Origin: Mesorhizobium sp. M1B.F.Ca.ET.045.04.1.1
Lineage (GTDB): Bacteria > Pseudomonadota > Alphaproteobacteria > Rhizobiales > Rhizobiaceae
Reading direction: 5' to 3'
Assembly: GCF_003952465.1 (NCBI RefSeq)
Contig: NZ_CP034448.1
Location: 7,479,001 to 7,543,000, forward strand
Length of the DNA stretch: 64,000 nt
A model generated the notes under the pieces. That model was not told where the DNA came from and searched no databases. It saw only the letters and a program-made list of their open reading frames with translations. The position numbers and the translations under genes are program-made. Shown here in pieces: positions 9,356 through 17,252 of the stretch. The stretch's first letter is position 1, and each line of letters begins with the position of its first letter.

Positions 9356-10100
9356 TCTTCACCTCTCTCGATAGCAGGCCGATAAACTCATTGTTGAGCT
9401 TTTTAATCGAGTCGATCGCATCCAAGACACTATCGGCCGCGCGACGGCGAGCTGATGGACGAAGCGATGAATTGGCTTCTATCGTTTGCAGCTTCGAATA
9501 GAGAGAGCCGAAGCCCGCGCCGACATCGCTGAAGTGATTGCTCTTCTTCACAAGTGTGTCGACGATAGGAATTTTGCCCTTGGTCAGAATCGCGTGAACC
9601 TCGGGCAATGATCGATTGTGCCGCAGGGCGATCATGTCGATGTTATTCCAGAAGGCGGCATAAGGAATTGGGGTCCCACGCTGTTTCGAAATTTCTTGCA
9701 GGATCGCTGCAACCTTGATGGCCGATGTCGCGGCCGTCGGCTCAGCGACGATTGGGATCAGGATGGCATCGCACTCCTGATAGACCTGGACTGCCCGCTT
9801 ATGAATGTAGCCCCCTACATCATAGATGCGGATGTCGGCATCCGGAGCCTTGTCTAGGCTCTCTCGAAAGGAATCGTCTGGACTGATCCGGAGATGCAGC
9901 AAGCTTCCATCCGCGGGAAGAAGTCCCCTCGCCTTCGATACCTCGTACCAGCGGGTCGACGATTCCTGTTCGTCGCAGTCTATGATGAGCGTCTTATGGC
10001 CCTGTTGCGCAAATTCCGCTGCGAGATTGACGTTAAGAGTGGATTTCCCGGCGCCGCCCTTGAAAGTTGATATTGCGAGAGAGAGCGGTTTGGCAGCCAT
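9339..10100 (-). CDS. ParA-family ATPase, VirC1-like
   Basis: A 253-residue deviant Walker ATPase. The P-loop is KGGAGKSTLNVNLA at residues 14-27; a second motif LIIDCDEQESSTRWYEV and a late DIRIYDVGGYIHKRA follow. The ATG at 10100 has an AAGGAA ribosome site; the upstream in-frame ATG has none. It heads an operon with an RHH protein, a relaxosome-like protein and a relaxase, so a VirC1-like role (recruiting the relaxosome to the secretion channel) is more likely than plasmid partition, which repAB already supplies. Confidence 0.85.
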   Translation of the reverse strand: MAAKPLSLAISTFKGGAGKSTLNVNLAAEFAQQGHKTLIIDCDEQESSTRWYEVSKARGLLPADGSLLHLRISPDDSFRESLDKAPDADIRIYDVGGYIHKRAVQVYQECDAILIPIVAEPTAATSAIKVAAILQEISKQRGTPIPYAAFWNNIDMIALRHNRSLPEVHAILTKGKIPIVDTLVKKSNHFSDVGAGFGSLYSKLQTIEANSSLRPSARRRAADSVLDAIDSIKKLNNEFIGLLSREVKNEQVA

Positions 10101-10145
10101 GATTTGGTTCCTTCGGTCAAAACGATCGAGCGGCCCACCCATTTG

Positions 10146-10182
10146 CCTATTTATATAATAGGTTATTCGGCCAACCAAGCAA
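10146..10182 (-). promoter_or_regulatory. Promoter with overlapping palindromic operator for the mobilization operon
   Basis: On the minus strand TTGCTT (10177-10182), a 16-base spacer and TATTAT (10155-10160) form a sigma70-type promoter 45-80 bases before the ParA-like start. A palindrome CCTATT-N5-AATAGG (10146-10162) covers the -10 box, as expected for an autorepressor, perhaps the RHH or ParA protein. Inferred from sequence only. Confidence 0.6.
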
Positions 10183-10639
10183 TTCCCAAAACACTCATTC
10201 GCTGAAATCGGAGTTCGCTCAGTCGCCTTTGCGCCTAAATTCGGGGTTTCAGTGTTTCGTCATCATTTGTGCGTTTCGGTGACTTTTTGATCTACCTAGT
10301 CGCCGATTCGCTCATCCGCGTATTAACGCAGAACCGGTGCCCAGCTTCCGCCATTGATGTCGCGTGCGAAGCGCCCAAACGTCTATCTTGACCTTGCCCA
10401 ATTTTGAAGTTTGCAGCGTGAGTTGCGCCCTTCTGGGGGTGAAGCTGGCAAGCATGCGCTGTGCAAGAAGCCGCTGGCGCTCGACGGGCGCTGGCGCGGA
10501 GCTTTCCACATAGCGAAGCGCGAGCGAGCGACGCGGAGAGGCCGGAGGCCCCATCTGCCGGGGGGCAAAAGACCTTTCACCACTACCCTACGTTGAGCGA
10601 AGCGGCGATCGCCCCTCGGGCGAAACGGCTAGGGGTATA
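10183..10639. other. Intergenic region upstream of the mobilization operon
   Basis: No gene. It contains repeated short words: TTCGCTCAGTCGCC at 10214-10227 and the swapped order AGTCGCCGATTCGCTCA at 10298-10314. An origin of transfer or protein-binding sites would fit here, next to the operon, but no nick-site consensus is recognised. Confidence 0.35.
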
Positions 10640-10815
10640 CCTCTAGCCTATCCTGCCATCTTTTGGACCACGCGATACGGATAACGTGCCCAAGCTCCCG
10701 ATGCTGTTGCAAGTCTCGACGCAGCAAGAGCGATCACATTGAATGTGATCCGGGGCGCAGGATCAGCACGGTGGTCGTATCGCGTGGTCCAAAAGATGGC
10801 AGGATAGGCTAGAGG
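10640..10815. repeat. 176-bp element with perfect 40-bp terminal inverted repeats
   Basis: Arms at 10640-10679 and 10776-10815 are exact reverse complements over 40 bp; they begin CCTCTAGCCTATCCTGCCAT and end CGCGATACG on the left. The 96-base centre has a small palindrome ATCACATTGAATGTGAT (about 10733-10749). No coding capacity. It fits a miniature inverted-repeat transposable element, or a large cruciform site. No target duplication is obvious. Confidence 0.85.
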
Positions 10816-11394
10816 CGTCTTCCTGAGTGCATGCGATGTATCTCGGACCGGAGGGAAGAGACACGAGAATGCGCGAAGGATGAGACGGCGAGCACACCGC
10901 AGGAGAGCAAGAGCTGTCGAAACGCAGTCCGAAGGATGAGAACGGAGTGAAGACTCGGCTCGCTCTCCGTTTCGTTTTCGAAGTCGCGGCAGCGTCCTTC
11001 TACCGGCCCGAAAGGCCGGCGGCGAAAGCCGGCAACTGGGAGAGAGGGGCGTGGGGGGGAGGCGGAAGTCTCTTCCCCCACGAGCGCCGAGAGGCTCGAT
11101 GCCCCGAGGCAATCGGCCAGCTCGTCAAAAACCGGGGCAGGCAACAAGTCAGCCAGCACCCTCTTTCTTGACGATGTCCGATTTGCGAGGATCGCGTTGT
11201 CGCGCTTTCAGGATGCGATGGCCATAGGATTGGCCAAGCCGGCTTGCCTGGCTTCGGCCAGAGCATCCCACAGGCGATGTACGTCTGGGAACTTCGAGCG
11301 ATCTCGCTTCGACGCTCCAGTTCCCGGATCAGCACCCCTGGCTCCGTGCTGAAAGCCGGCTCTTAGGTCTTAGTCAAGTGTCCTGCTGAGAGAA
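10816..11394. other. Intergenic, no gene seen
   Basis: Open frames here show no family resemblance. Nothing recognised. Confidence 0.4.
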
Positions 11395-11543
11395 TTAAGC
11401 GGCCCTCATTCGGGCGGCTCCTTCGGCGATCACTGAGTCGAACTGGCGATCAATCGCGGCCTGCTCTGCGACAAGCTTTGCGAGCTCGGCTTGAGCTGCC
11501 TCGCGTTCGCTGGGCGAGAGGATGCAGCCGGCAAGCTCACGCG
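11395..11543 (-). pseudogene. Array unit 1: C-terminal part of the 57-aa gene family
   Basis: Reads ELAGCILSPSEREAAQAELAKLVAEQ and on to a stop at 11395. It aligns with the C-terminal four fifths of the intact gene at 11843-12016. The first ten codons are absent. Where they should be, the sequence TTATCCTGACAGTCAA (11544-11559, plus strand) begins. Confidence 0.75.
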
Positions 11544-11584
11544 TTATCCTGACAGTCAAATGAAAAGTCGCTCAGTGGGCGGAA

Positions 11585-11611
11585 AATCGAGAGGGCTAAG
11601 CCCTCTCGATT
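11585..11611 (-). terminator. Near-perfect palindrome after array unit 2
   Basis: AATCGAGAGGGCT and AGCCCTCTCGATT face each other with one central base. It sits 12 bases beyond the stop of unit 2, at the same place as the palindrome after the intact unit, so each unit carries its own hairpin. No strong T-run, so factor-independent termination is uncertain. Confidence 0.6.
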
Positions 11612-11622
11612 CGTCGCCGACC

Positions 11623-11766
11623 TCATTCGAGATCAGCGGCGAAGGCTTGGATGTCACGCGCGAACTGCTCGGCCGCAGCTTGCTCCTGCGCAATCAGGGC
11701 CGCCTGCGCGGCTTCGGCCGCGGCGCGTTCTTCCTTGGTGAAATAGCAGCTCCGAAGCTCCGCCCG
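11623..11766 (-). pseudogene. Array unit 2: C-terminal part of the 57-aa gene family
   Basis: Reads AELRSCYFTKEERAAAEAAQ and ends AFAADLE, matching the intact unit (AELQSCFFTKAERASAEAEL and EILADLE). The N-terminal codons are missing and the break is at the same codon as in unit 1, again followed by TTATCCTGACAGTCAA (11767-11782). Confidence 0.78.
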
Positions 11767-11804
11767 TTATCCTGACAGTCAACCGAAAACTCGCCAAAAT
11801 GAGA

Positions 11805-11832
11805 GAACAGAGAGGGTTAACCCTCTCTGTTC
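11805..11832 (-). terminator. 28-bp perfect palindrome after the intact array gene
   Basis: GAACAGAGAGGGTT is followed directly by its exact reverse complement. It lies 10 bases beyond the stop of the gene at 11843-12016. It would form a strong hairpin in RNA or a cruciform in DNA. No T-run follows. Confidence 0.7.
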
Positions 11833-11842
11833 ATCGCCGACC

Positions 11843-12016
11843 TCATTCTAGATCGGCAAGGATTTCTCCGAGGTGTCGCTCGAACTGCTCTTTCTCGGAT
11901 TGGGCCTGTGCGAGGAGGCTGGCAAGCTCGGCTTCAGCACTGGCACGTTCGGCTTTGGTGAAGAAGCAGCTTTGAAGCTCGGCACGCAATTCGTTAATTT
12001 GATCGAGAGTGGTCAT
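11843..12016 (-). CDS. Array unit 3: intact 57-aa Glu/Ala-rich helical protein
   Basis: The only complete member of a local array of four related units. It begins MTTLDQINELRAELQSCF and is then a continuous amphipathic helix rich in Ala and Glu, likely a coiled coil. A GGAGACG ribosome site precedes the ATG at 12016. No named family. The function is unknown; a coiled-coil adaptor or small inhibitor is possible. Confidence 0.7.
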   Translation of the reverse strand: MTTLDQINELRAELQSCFFTKAERASAEAELASLLAQAQSEKEQFERHLGEILADLE

Positions 12017-12258
12017 GTTGATCGTCTCCTTTTGATGACGTCGACGAGGCCACGTGCGCACGAAGCGCGCGTCAGGGATCGCGGAACGCGACCGGCAGCG
12101 CCGGCGAGTGGGGTGCCGGTTTTGTCGGAGCGAAGGGAACCAGAGCGGAGATAAAACCGGGGGCCCACGCTCGTCCTTGACGCGGGCTGAGCAGCCGTAG
12201 AATGGAACGGCAGAAAGAAGAGAACCCGCGACCCCGACCAGGGGGCGCGACCGTATTC

Positions 12259-12700
12259 CTAGGAGGTCAGCCGCATCTTCTCGATCCGTCGCAGGTCTTC
12301 GCCCACGGCAAGCCGCTACAGTTCCGTCAGCCTCTTCTCCTTGAGGATTGCCCTGGCATTGTCCGCGGCATCCGCCCATGCGGGGCGATGGCGCACAGTG
12401 ATACAGGCGTTCGGGCATCGCGACGGTTCGCACAACGAGATCATCGGAGCGGCGTGGTCGCCTGAGGCGGCGTGGCGGAGACAGGCAGCGGTGGCGGGGT
12501 CGAAGAAACAATCGGCCAGCACGCCGACGTGAAGGGAGCGTGCCGCGTCGGCCAACAGGATGCGGAGGCGACCACGGTCAGCAATCATGCCGGGAAGCGG
12601 TTGCAGCTCAGCCGCAGCACCGTCGAGCGATTTGCCGATCCGTGCCGCGGCCGAGCCGGAGACGGGAGGTGCTAGAGCTGCCCGGCACTCTCCAGGGCCA
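12259..12700 (-). pseudogene. Integrase-like C-terminal fragment
   Basis: In one minus frame from about 12700 the sequence reads through IGKSLDGAAAELQPLPGMIA, ISLCEPSRCPNACITVRHRP and NARAILKEKRLTEL, then hits a TAG at 12316-12318 where the pattern expects CAG, and continues to a second stop at 12259. The Cys-rich CEPSRCPNAC plus RHRPAW pattern resembles the tail of large tyrosine integrases of rhizobial elements. No start or catalytic part is present. The assignment is from memory of the pattern. Confidence 0.5.
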
Positions 12701-12817
12701 GCCTCCGCCAGCTATGTGGGAGCGCTGCGGCCGGCCTGGAAAGCGCCTCCCTCAGCATGTGCATCGACGTTTGGAAGACCGCTAGAGTCGGTGCAGAGTG
12801 CCGACTGTCAAGATAAA

Positions 12818-12855
12818 GCGCGCAACTGCTGGATTTGGTCGTAGATGGCAAGCAT
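12818..12855 (-). pseudogene. Array unit 4: N-terminal fragment of the 57-aa gene family
   Basis: After a GAGGAGAG ribosome site the ATG at 12855 opens MLAIYDQIQQLRA, matching MTTLDQINELRA of the intact unit. It then breaks at the codon where units 1 and 2 begin. The break is marked by GACTGTCAAGATAA (12803-12816), the reverse complement of the motif at the broken ends of units 1 and 2. Its upstream region resembles that of unit 3. Confidence 0.7.
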
Positions 12856-13207
12856 GTGTCTCTCCTCTGTTTGAAGACGAGAGACGTGCACGATGCTGGA
12901 GCAGTTCGGGTCGAGGATCGCCACTGGCGACCGGCGGAGCCGGCGAGTGGGGGAGCCAAAATGCCCACATTTTGGGAGTACCGCTCGTGCTCGAGGCGGG
13001 CTTGTAGCACGACGATTATGGAGACCGGTCGGCGGCGATTATGATGGCCGGTGGAAGGCGGCGCCGAGTGGTGTGATTTGGGTATCACCGGGTCGGTTGT
13101 CTGGCAACTGGCCAGCGACAATTATCGGAGTTGTAATTGTCGCTGGGGCATTGTGGCGAGCTGGCGTCGGCCGCGGATCTGCGGCGAGTAATTGTCCTCA
13201 GCGGCAA

Positions 13208-14026
13208 TTAGGATGACGGGTTGGGCGGGTCGTCTGGTTCATCGTTGACGTTTTGCGGGCCGGCGCCGCGGGCGACGGCGGCTCGCTTACGATAGCTCTC
13301 ACCGTTCATCTCGATGATGGTGGAGTGGTGCACGAGACGGTCTATGGCCGCGACCGTCATGGCGGGACCTGGAAAAACGTCCGACCATCCGGAGAAGGGC
13401 TCGTTGGCGGTGATGGCGATTGAGTGTCGTTCGTATCGGTGAGCGATGAGCTCGAACAGGGCACTGGTCTCCAGCTGGTCCTTTCGTACGTAAGACAGCT
13501 CGTCGAGTACAATGAGATCGTACTTGTCGAGTTTGTCGAGCATCGAGGGGAGACTGAGCTCGCGGCGAGCGGCCTGAAGCTTCTGCACCATTTCGGTGGT
13601 TGTGGAAAACAGGACGCGGCGACCGGCATCGATGAGGGCGTGGCCGATGGCGGCGATCACGTGCGTCTTGCCGGTGCCGCTCTGACCAAAAATGAGGATG
13701 TTGCCGCCGCTTTCGATCCAGCCTTCGCCCGTGGCCAGGGAAAGCAAATGGGGCTTTCGGACGCCGGAAGGAAAGTCGAAATCGAAAGTGGCGAAGGTCT
13801 TGCCGGCAGGCAAGCCGGACTGTTCGCGATGGCGCTGGATGCGTCGAGAGGCGCGCTCGGCCATCTCGATCTCGAGCAGACAGGCGAGAAGGTTGGCCGC
13901 GGGCCAGCCATCGCGATCGGCGGTGTCGGTGAGATGCTTCCAGTTGCGGCTGATGCTGGGCAGGCGCAGTGCCGACAGCAGGGTGGGCAGCACGGCGGCG
14001 GCCTGATCCTTGGTCCTGCTCATCAC
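13208..14026 (-). CDS. istB: IstB-like ATPase of the IS21-family element
   Basis: A 272-residue AAA+ helper of transposition. The Walker A is GQSGTGKTHVIAAIG near residue 113; Walker B is YDLIVLDELSYV near 170; the SIAITANEPFSGWSDVFPGPAMTVAAIDRLVHHSTIIEMNGESYRKR region is split here as a family landmark ending in VHHSTIIEMNGESYR. IstB remodels target DNA and stimulates IstA. The start overlaps the istA stop (ATGA), the normal translational coupling. Confidence 0.95.
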   Translation of the reverse strand: MMSRTKDQAAAVLPTLLSALRLPSISRNWKHLTDTADRDGWPAANLLACLLEIEMAERASRRIQRHREQSGLPAGKTFATFDFDFPSGVRKPHLLSLATGEGWIESGGNILIFGQSGTGKTHVIAAIGHALIDAGRRVLFSTTTEMVQKLQAARRELSLPSMLDKLDKYDLIVLDELSYVRKDQLETSALFELIAHRYERHSIAITANEPFSGWSDVFPGPAMTVAAIDRLVHHSTIIEMNGESYRKRAAVARGAGPQNVNDEPDDPPNPSS

Positions 14027-15528
14027 AGCACCTGTGCGTTGGCGAGCAAATGGTTGTACCCGGCGAAATCGGGCGGCGGGATGGTGACGTCGACACGGCT
14101 TCTGACCGTGGGCAGGAACTCGCTCTTCAGCTTGGCGACATTGGGGAGTTTGCCTCTATCGAGCGCGGCCTCGATACGCAGGGCCAGAGCATCGACGCAG
14201 TTGCCGTTAGCGGCGATATCGAGGAGAGCGACCATGTCGCGGCAGGCCTGCCGGGCATCGAGAGCGGCATCGAGCGCCTGCCATGCCCTGGTATAGGCAT
14301 GGGTGGGGAACAAGGCATTGCGGTAGACCAGATAGCGCAGGGCCTGGGGCTTGCGCTTCAGGTTGCCGATGAAGTGCCGGAAATCGATATTGTGTCCTCG
14401 CTCCGCATGTTTGACGCGGACCCGGGCGGCTGTCATCACCTGGTCCGGCCCGAGGAAGAGCTCAACCCGGTCATCGTAGAGATGGGCATGGAGGCGGTAG
14501 CCGATGAGGCGCGAGGGTACCGAATAGGTGATACGGTCGACGCTAATGGTGCTGTTGCGGGTGACGTCTGCGCTGACCAGGGTAAAATCCGTGGTTCGCT
14601 TCGGCGGCAGCGGCTTGAGGACGCGGCGCTCGTCATCCACGAGCCTGGCCCGGCGTCGGTTCTGCTTGGCCACCTCCTGATCGACGAAGCGGCGGTAGTC
14701 CTGGATGCTGTCGAAATCGCGGCTGCCGCGGCGGCGCAGGGCCTGATCGAGCCGGCGCTTCAGGTGGCCATTGGGAGCTTCGATTGAACCGTTCTCATGG
14801 GCGACACCTTTGTTGTTGCGCGTCGGCGTCATGCCATAATGTCGGCACAGCGCTTCATAGTTGCGGGTGAAATCGCGCTGGGCGTCGGCGTCGAGGTTCT
14901 TGTAGGCGGCCGATAGCGAGTCGCTGCGCAGCTCGGCGGGTGCGCCTCCCAGCTTCCACAGCGCATCCTGCAGATGCTCGGACAGTGCGGTGAAGCTCTC
15001 TCCACCCAGCACGACCGCTGAATCCTCCCAGCCGCTGCTGGCGAGGCGAAAATGAAAGAGGCGATGGTCGAAGCGCTGGGCGGCGATGGTGACGTGCAAA
15101 TCGTCAGCGACGGTGAAATCCAGGAGGCCTTGCCGGCCGATCTCGTGATGCTGTGGGAAGAAGATCTCCTTCTCGCCCCCATTCAGGGCCCGCCACCGGG
15201 CAATCCGGCGCTCGAGTGTCCGCCTGACGCCATCGGGGACGGCGGCCTCCCCGAACTCGTCCTGCAAAGTCTCGAAAATGGTGACGGAGAGGATGCCTGG
15301 GATCTTCAGCAGCTCCTCCACGCGTGGCCATATCTGTTCGAGGGGGTCAGGCCGGGTACGCCAGTGCCGCTCGCGCTTCTTCTGGGATGGCAGCTGCGGA
15401 TTCTTGTCGATCCGGCGTGCACTTCGTTCGCTGATACCGGCCTTGGCGGCCGCAACGGCCTGGGTGTGGTGACGACGCTGAGACATGTAACGATGTACCT
15501 GTTGATCGGTGATGTGGAGGCCAGGCAT
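14023..15528 (-). CDS. istA: IstA-like transposase of the IS21-family element
   Basis: A 501-residue DDE transposase. The N-terminus has helix-turn-helix sequence (AVAAAKAGISERSARRIDKN). The rve catalytic core has the acidic triad in LLDFTVADDLHV, ELRSDSLSAAY and HENGSIEAPNGHLKRRL. The C-terminal domain begins around YSVPSRLIGYRLHAHLYDD. It lies upstream of istB and spans most of the element. It appears full length and without lesions. Confidence 0.95.
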   Translation of the reverse strand: MPGLHITDQQVHRYMSQRRHHTQAVAAAKAGISERSARRIDKNPQLPSQKKRERHWRTRPDPLEQIWPRVEELLKIPGILSVTIFETLQDEFGEAAVPDGVRRTLERRIARWRALNGGEKEIFFPQHHEIGRQGLLDFTVADDLHVTIAAQRFDHRLFHFRLASSGWEDSAVVLGGESFTALSEHLQDALWKLGGAPAELRSDSLSAAYKNLDADAQRDFTRNYEALCRHYGMTPTRNNKGVAHENGSIEAPNGHLKRRLDQALRRRGSRDFDSIQDYRRFVDQEVAKQNRRRARLVDDERRVLKPLPPKRTTDFTLVSADVTRNSTISVDRITYSVPSRLIGYRLHAHLYDDRVELFLGPDQVMTAARVRVKHAERGHNIDFRHFIGNLKRKPQALRYLVYRNALFPTHAYTRAWQALDAALDARQACRDMVALLDIAANGNCVDALALRIEAALDRGKLPNVAKLKSEFLPTVRSRVDVTIPPPDFAGYNHLLANAQVL

Positions 15529-16013
15529 CGGTACCTATCGCTGCTATGTTCGATAGGTGTTCCGATACCACCACTCCACGCGCCCCGATCAGATTCCCCT
15601 CGCAAGGGGCTTCTGTCGCGCCCGCCCGTCAGACCCGCTCTCCGGTCGGGGCTCCGCCCCTCCCTACAACCGGGCCCGACGGGCGATCCCACCGGCCATC
15701 ATAGTCGTCGCTGAACCGGCCACCGTAGTTGTCGCCGCGCACGGGCTGTTCCGGCATCGTATGATGGGCCATCTGAAGTAACGGACTTTGGTTCCCACGG
15801 GGTCGGACATAAGAAAGCCAACTGACCGGTCTCCATAATCGTCGCGCTACAGCCAACCGCGCGAAGATCGAAGACCCAGGCCCTGGAACCGAGAGTACCT
15901 CATCGTTGGGATGCGGCGCTATACGGCGGGGTGAAGCCCCTGGGACACCCTAACCACCCGGCGCGAGCTCGGTATTGCGCATCGATCCCTCCGGCGTCCA
16001 TGACGCGCATTCC

Positions 16014-16100
16014 CCGACAGAGGCGATACGAGCATTGCAGCACAAATCCGTTCAGCAGACATCACGCTACTACAATCTCGGCCGGCCCGATTGTGTTGAG
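16014..16100 (+). pseudogene. Tyrosine integrase C-terminal remnant
   Basis: One frame reads PTEAIRALQHKSVQQTSRYY and then NLGRP, closely matching the other remnant at 25302-25409 (QHKSIQQASRYN). HKSxQQAxxYY is the usual end of a tyrosine recombinase, with the nucleophile tyrosine. Nothing of the catalytic core is left upstream, where the IS21 element now lies. Confidence 0.7.
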
Positions 16101-16120
16101 GATCCCGCGATGGGTCCTTC

Positions 16121-16603
16121 TCAGGGGCCGAACAACCGTCGGTCCCAATAGACCGGCTTGTGGAGGCTGCTTGTGATGGTGCGAAACTCAGAACAGACTG
16201 GATTGATCAGGATATTGTTATCGAGGCGGGCAATGACGCTCGGCACGACCAGGATAGCGCTACGCCGCTCCACGCACCATTTTTCCCCAAACGCCTTGCT
16301 TACGGTCGCCGGCATCGTATCCCAGCCTGGAAGTGACGGCGGCGAGAAGACCTCATAGCTGGTCCCACGCGGAATAGTGATCTCGATATAGTGCTGGTTC
16401 GGCGGCAGCCGGCCGCTGCCGTGAACGAGCTTTTCGAGAAGCGCCGTAGAAAAGTGTTCGGATGCATAGATGACCGGGCTTCCAGGCGTGTTCCAGCGCC
16501 CGGGCGCGATGGTCGAGCCGGCCGCATCGAAGATCGGAAAGTCTCCTGCCGGATCTCCGATGCGAAAGGCTGGCAATGTTCGGTCGAGGATTTGCGCCGT
16601 CAC
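16121..16603 (-). CDS. RES-domain toxin
   Basis: A 160-residue RES protein, the toxin of RES/Xre modules that degrade NAD+ or modify targets by ADP-ribosylation. Family landmarks are FRIGDPAGDFPIFDAAGS with APGRWNTPGSPVIYAS (arginine and serine sites) and STALLEKLVHGSGRLP (the glutamate). It ends SLHKPVYWDRRLFGP, as the family does. Its ATG overlaps the stop of the antitoxin gene (ATGA). The length is normal and no lesion is seen. Confidence 0.92.
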   Translation of the reverse strand: MTAQILDRTLPAFRIGDPAGDFPIFDAAGSTIAPGRWNTPGSPVIYASEHFSTALLEKLVHGSGRLPPNQHYIEITIPRGTSYEVFSPPSLPGWDTMPATVSKAFGEKWCVERRSAILVVPSVIARLDNNILINPVCSEFRTITSSLHKPVYWDRRLFGP

Positions 16604-17028
16604 GCAGCACTGCCATACTTGAGGCCTTGAAGGATGTCGAAGACGAACTCGGCGCCAATCTCGTTTTGGATGACCACGTCAACCGGGCACCGATCCTCGA
16701 GCATTGGGTGCGGGCGAAACAGAAAGTCACGGGCCTCGTCCTCCCTGCCCCAGACATCGACGGCGAGGCTCCACAGACGCGCCAAGCGTGCGAGGCGGGT
16801 TCCCTCCTCCGCCGACAGGACCTTTCGGCCCTTTCGGCGCTCATAAGTCGCCCGCGGCACCAGCCGATACTTAAACTGGCTGTCGTTGGGGGCCACGAGG
16901 TTTGCAACACGGTCGAGGGCGACGATCGGCAAGCCATCCTCGATGCGCCTGACCAGCCCGATCGCCGAGATCGGCGCGGCCTTGCCCGGCAGGCCGAGGA
17001 CGTCGGCAACGGACGCGAGCGCGAGCAT
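16600..17028 (-). CDS. Xre/MbcA/ParS-type antitoxin
   Basis: A 142-residue antitoxin for the RES toxin. The N-terminal DNA-binding half has GLVRRIEDGLPIVALDRVANLVAPND; the C-terminal DUF2384 half has LARLARLWSLAVDVWG and ends FVFDILQGLKYGSAA. The ATG at 17028 is chosen because AAGGAGG lies just upstream; a GTG at 17046 would place that site inside the gene. Expected to repress its own promoter through the adjacent operator. Confidence 0.9.
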   Translation of the reverse strand: MLALASVADVLGLPGKAAPISAIGLVRRIEDGLPIVALDRVANLVAPNDSQFKYRLVPRATYERRKGRKVLSAEEGTRLARLARLWSLAVDVWGREDEARDFLFRPHPMLEDRCPVDVVIQNEIGAEFVFDILQGLKYGSAA

Positions 17029-17047
17029 CAGAACCTCCTTGTTCACT

Positions 17048-17067
17048 TGAGACCCAATATAGTCTCA
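17048..17067 (-). promoter_or_regulatory. Operator/-10 region of the RES/Xre operon
   Basis: Perfect inverted repeat TGAGAC-N8-GTCTCA, 20 bases before the antitoxin start. Read on the minus strand the spacer holds TATATT, a plausible -10 box. Binding of the antitoxin here would block the promoter. Confidence 0.65.
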
Positions 17068-17252
17068 CCTGGTACGTCGTTCAAGCGCTACAAGGACTCC
17101 GCCTCATCCGTTCCCATTGCCGACAAAGGGCCCGTCAATAGCCCCTCAATATTCGGCGAAGTCAGGTCGATTTCGCGCCGGGCCGCGGATGCGACTTGTC
17201 CTGATCAGGTGTCGGCATTGGGCCAATCGCTTCATTTGTGTGTATGGGCGCG

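Larger units (their letters stand above)
13003..15851 (-). mobile_element. IS21-family insertion sequence, about 2.85 kb
   Basis: Ends are 27-bp inverted repeats with one mismatch, beginning TGTAGC and containing CGACGATTATGGAGACCGGT (13003-13029 and 15825-15851). Further copies of a (C/G)GCGA-TTAT-like motif lie inside each end, the multiple terminal repeats typical of IS21. It carries istA and istB in the usual order with a 4-base overlap. Both genes are open, so the element may be active. It sits in the region upstream of array unit 4. No clear target duplication was found. Confidence 0.88.

Noticed and set aside
10648..11159. Minus-strand frames of 154 and 116 codons next to the 176-bp element
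   Set aside because: One runs into the inverted repeat arm; Arg/Ser/Leu-biased, no start signals.
13424..14787. Two long plus-strand frames (290 and 272 codons) over the IS21 element
   Set aside because: Opposite strand of istB and istA, which have clear motifs.
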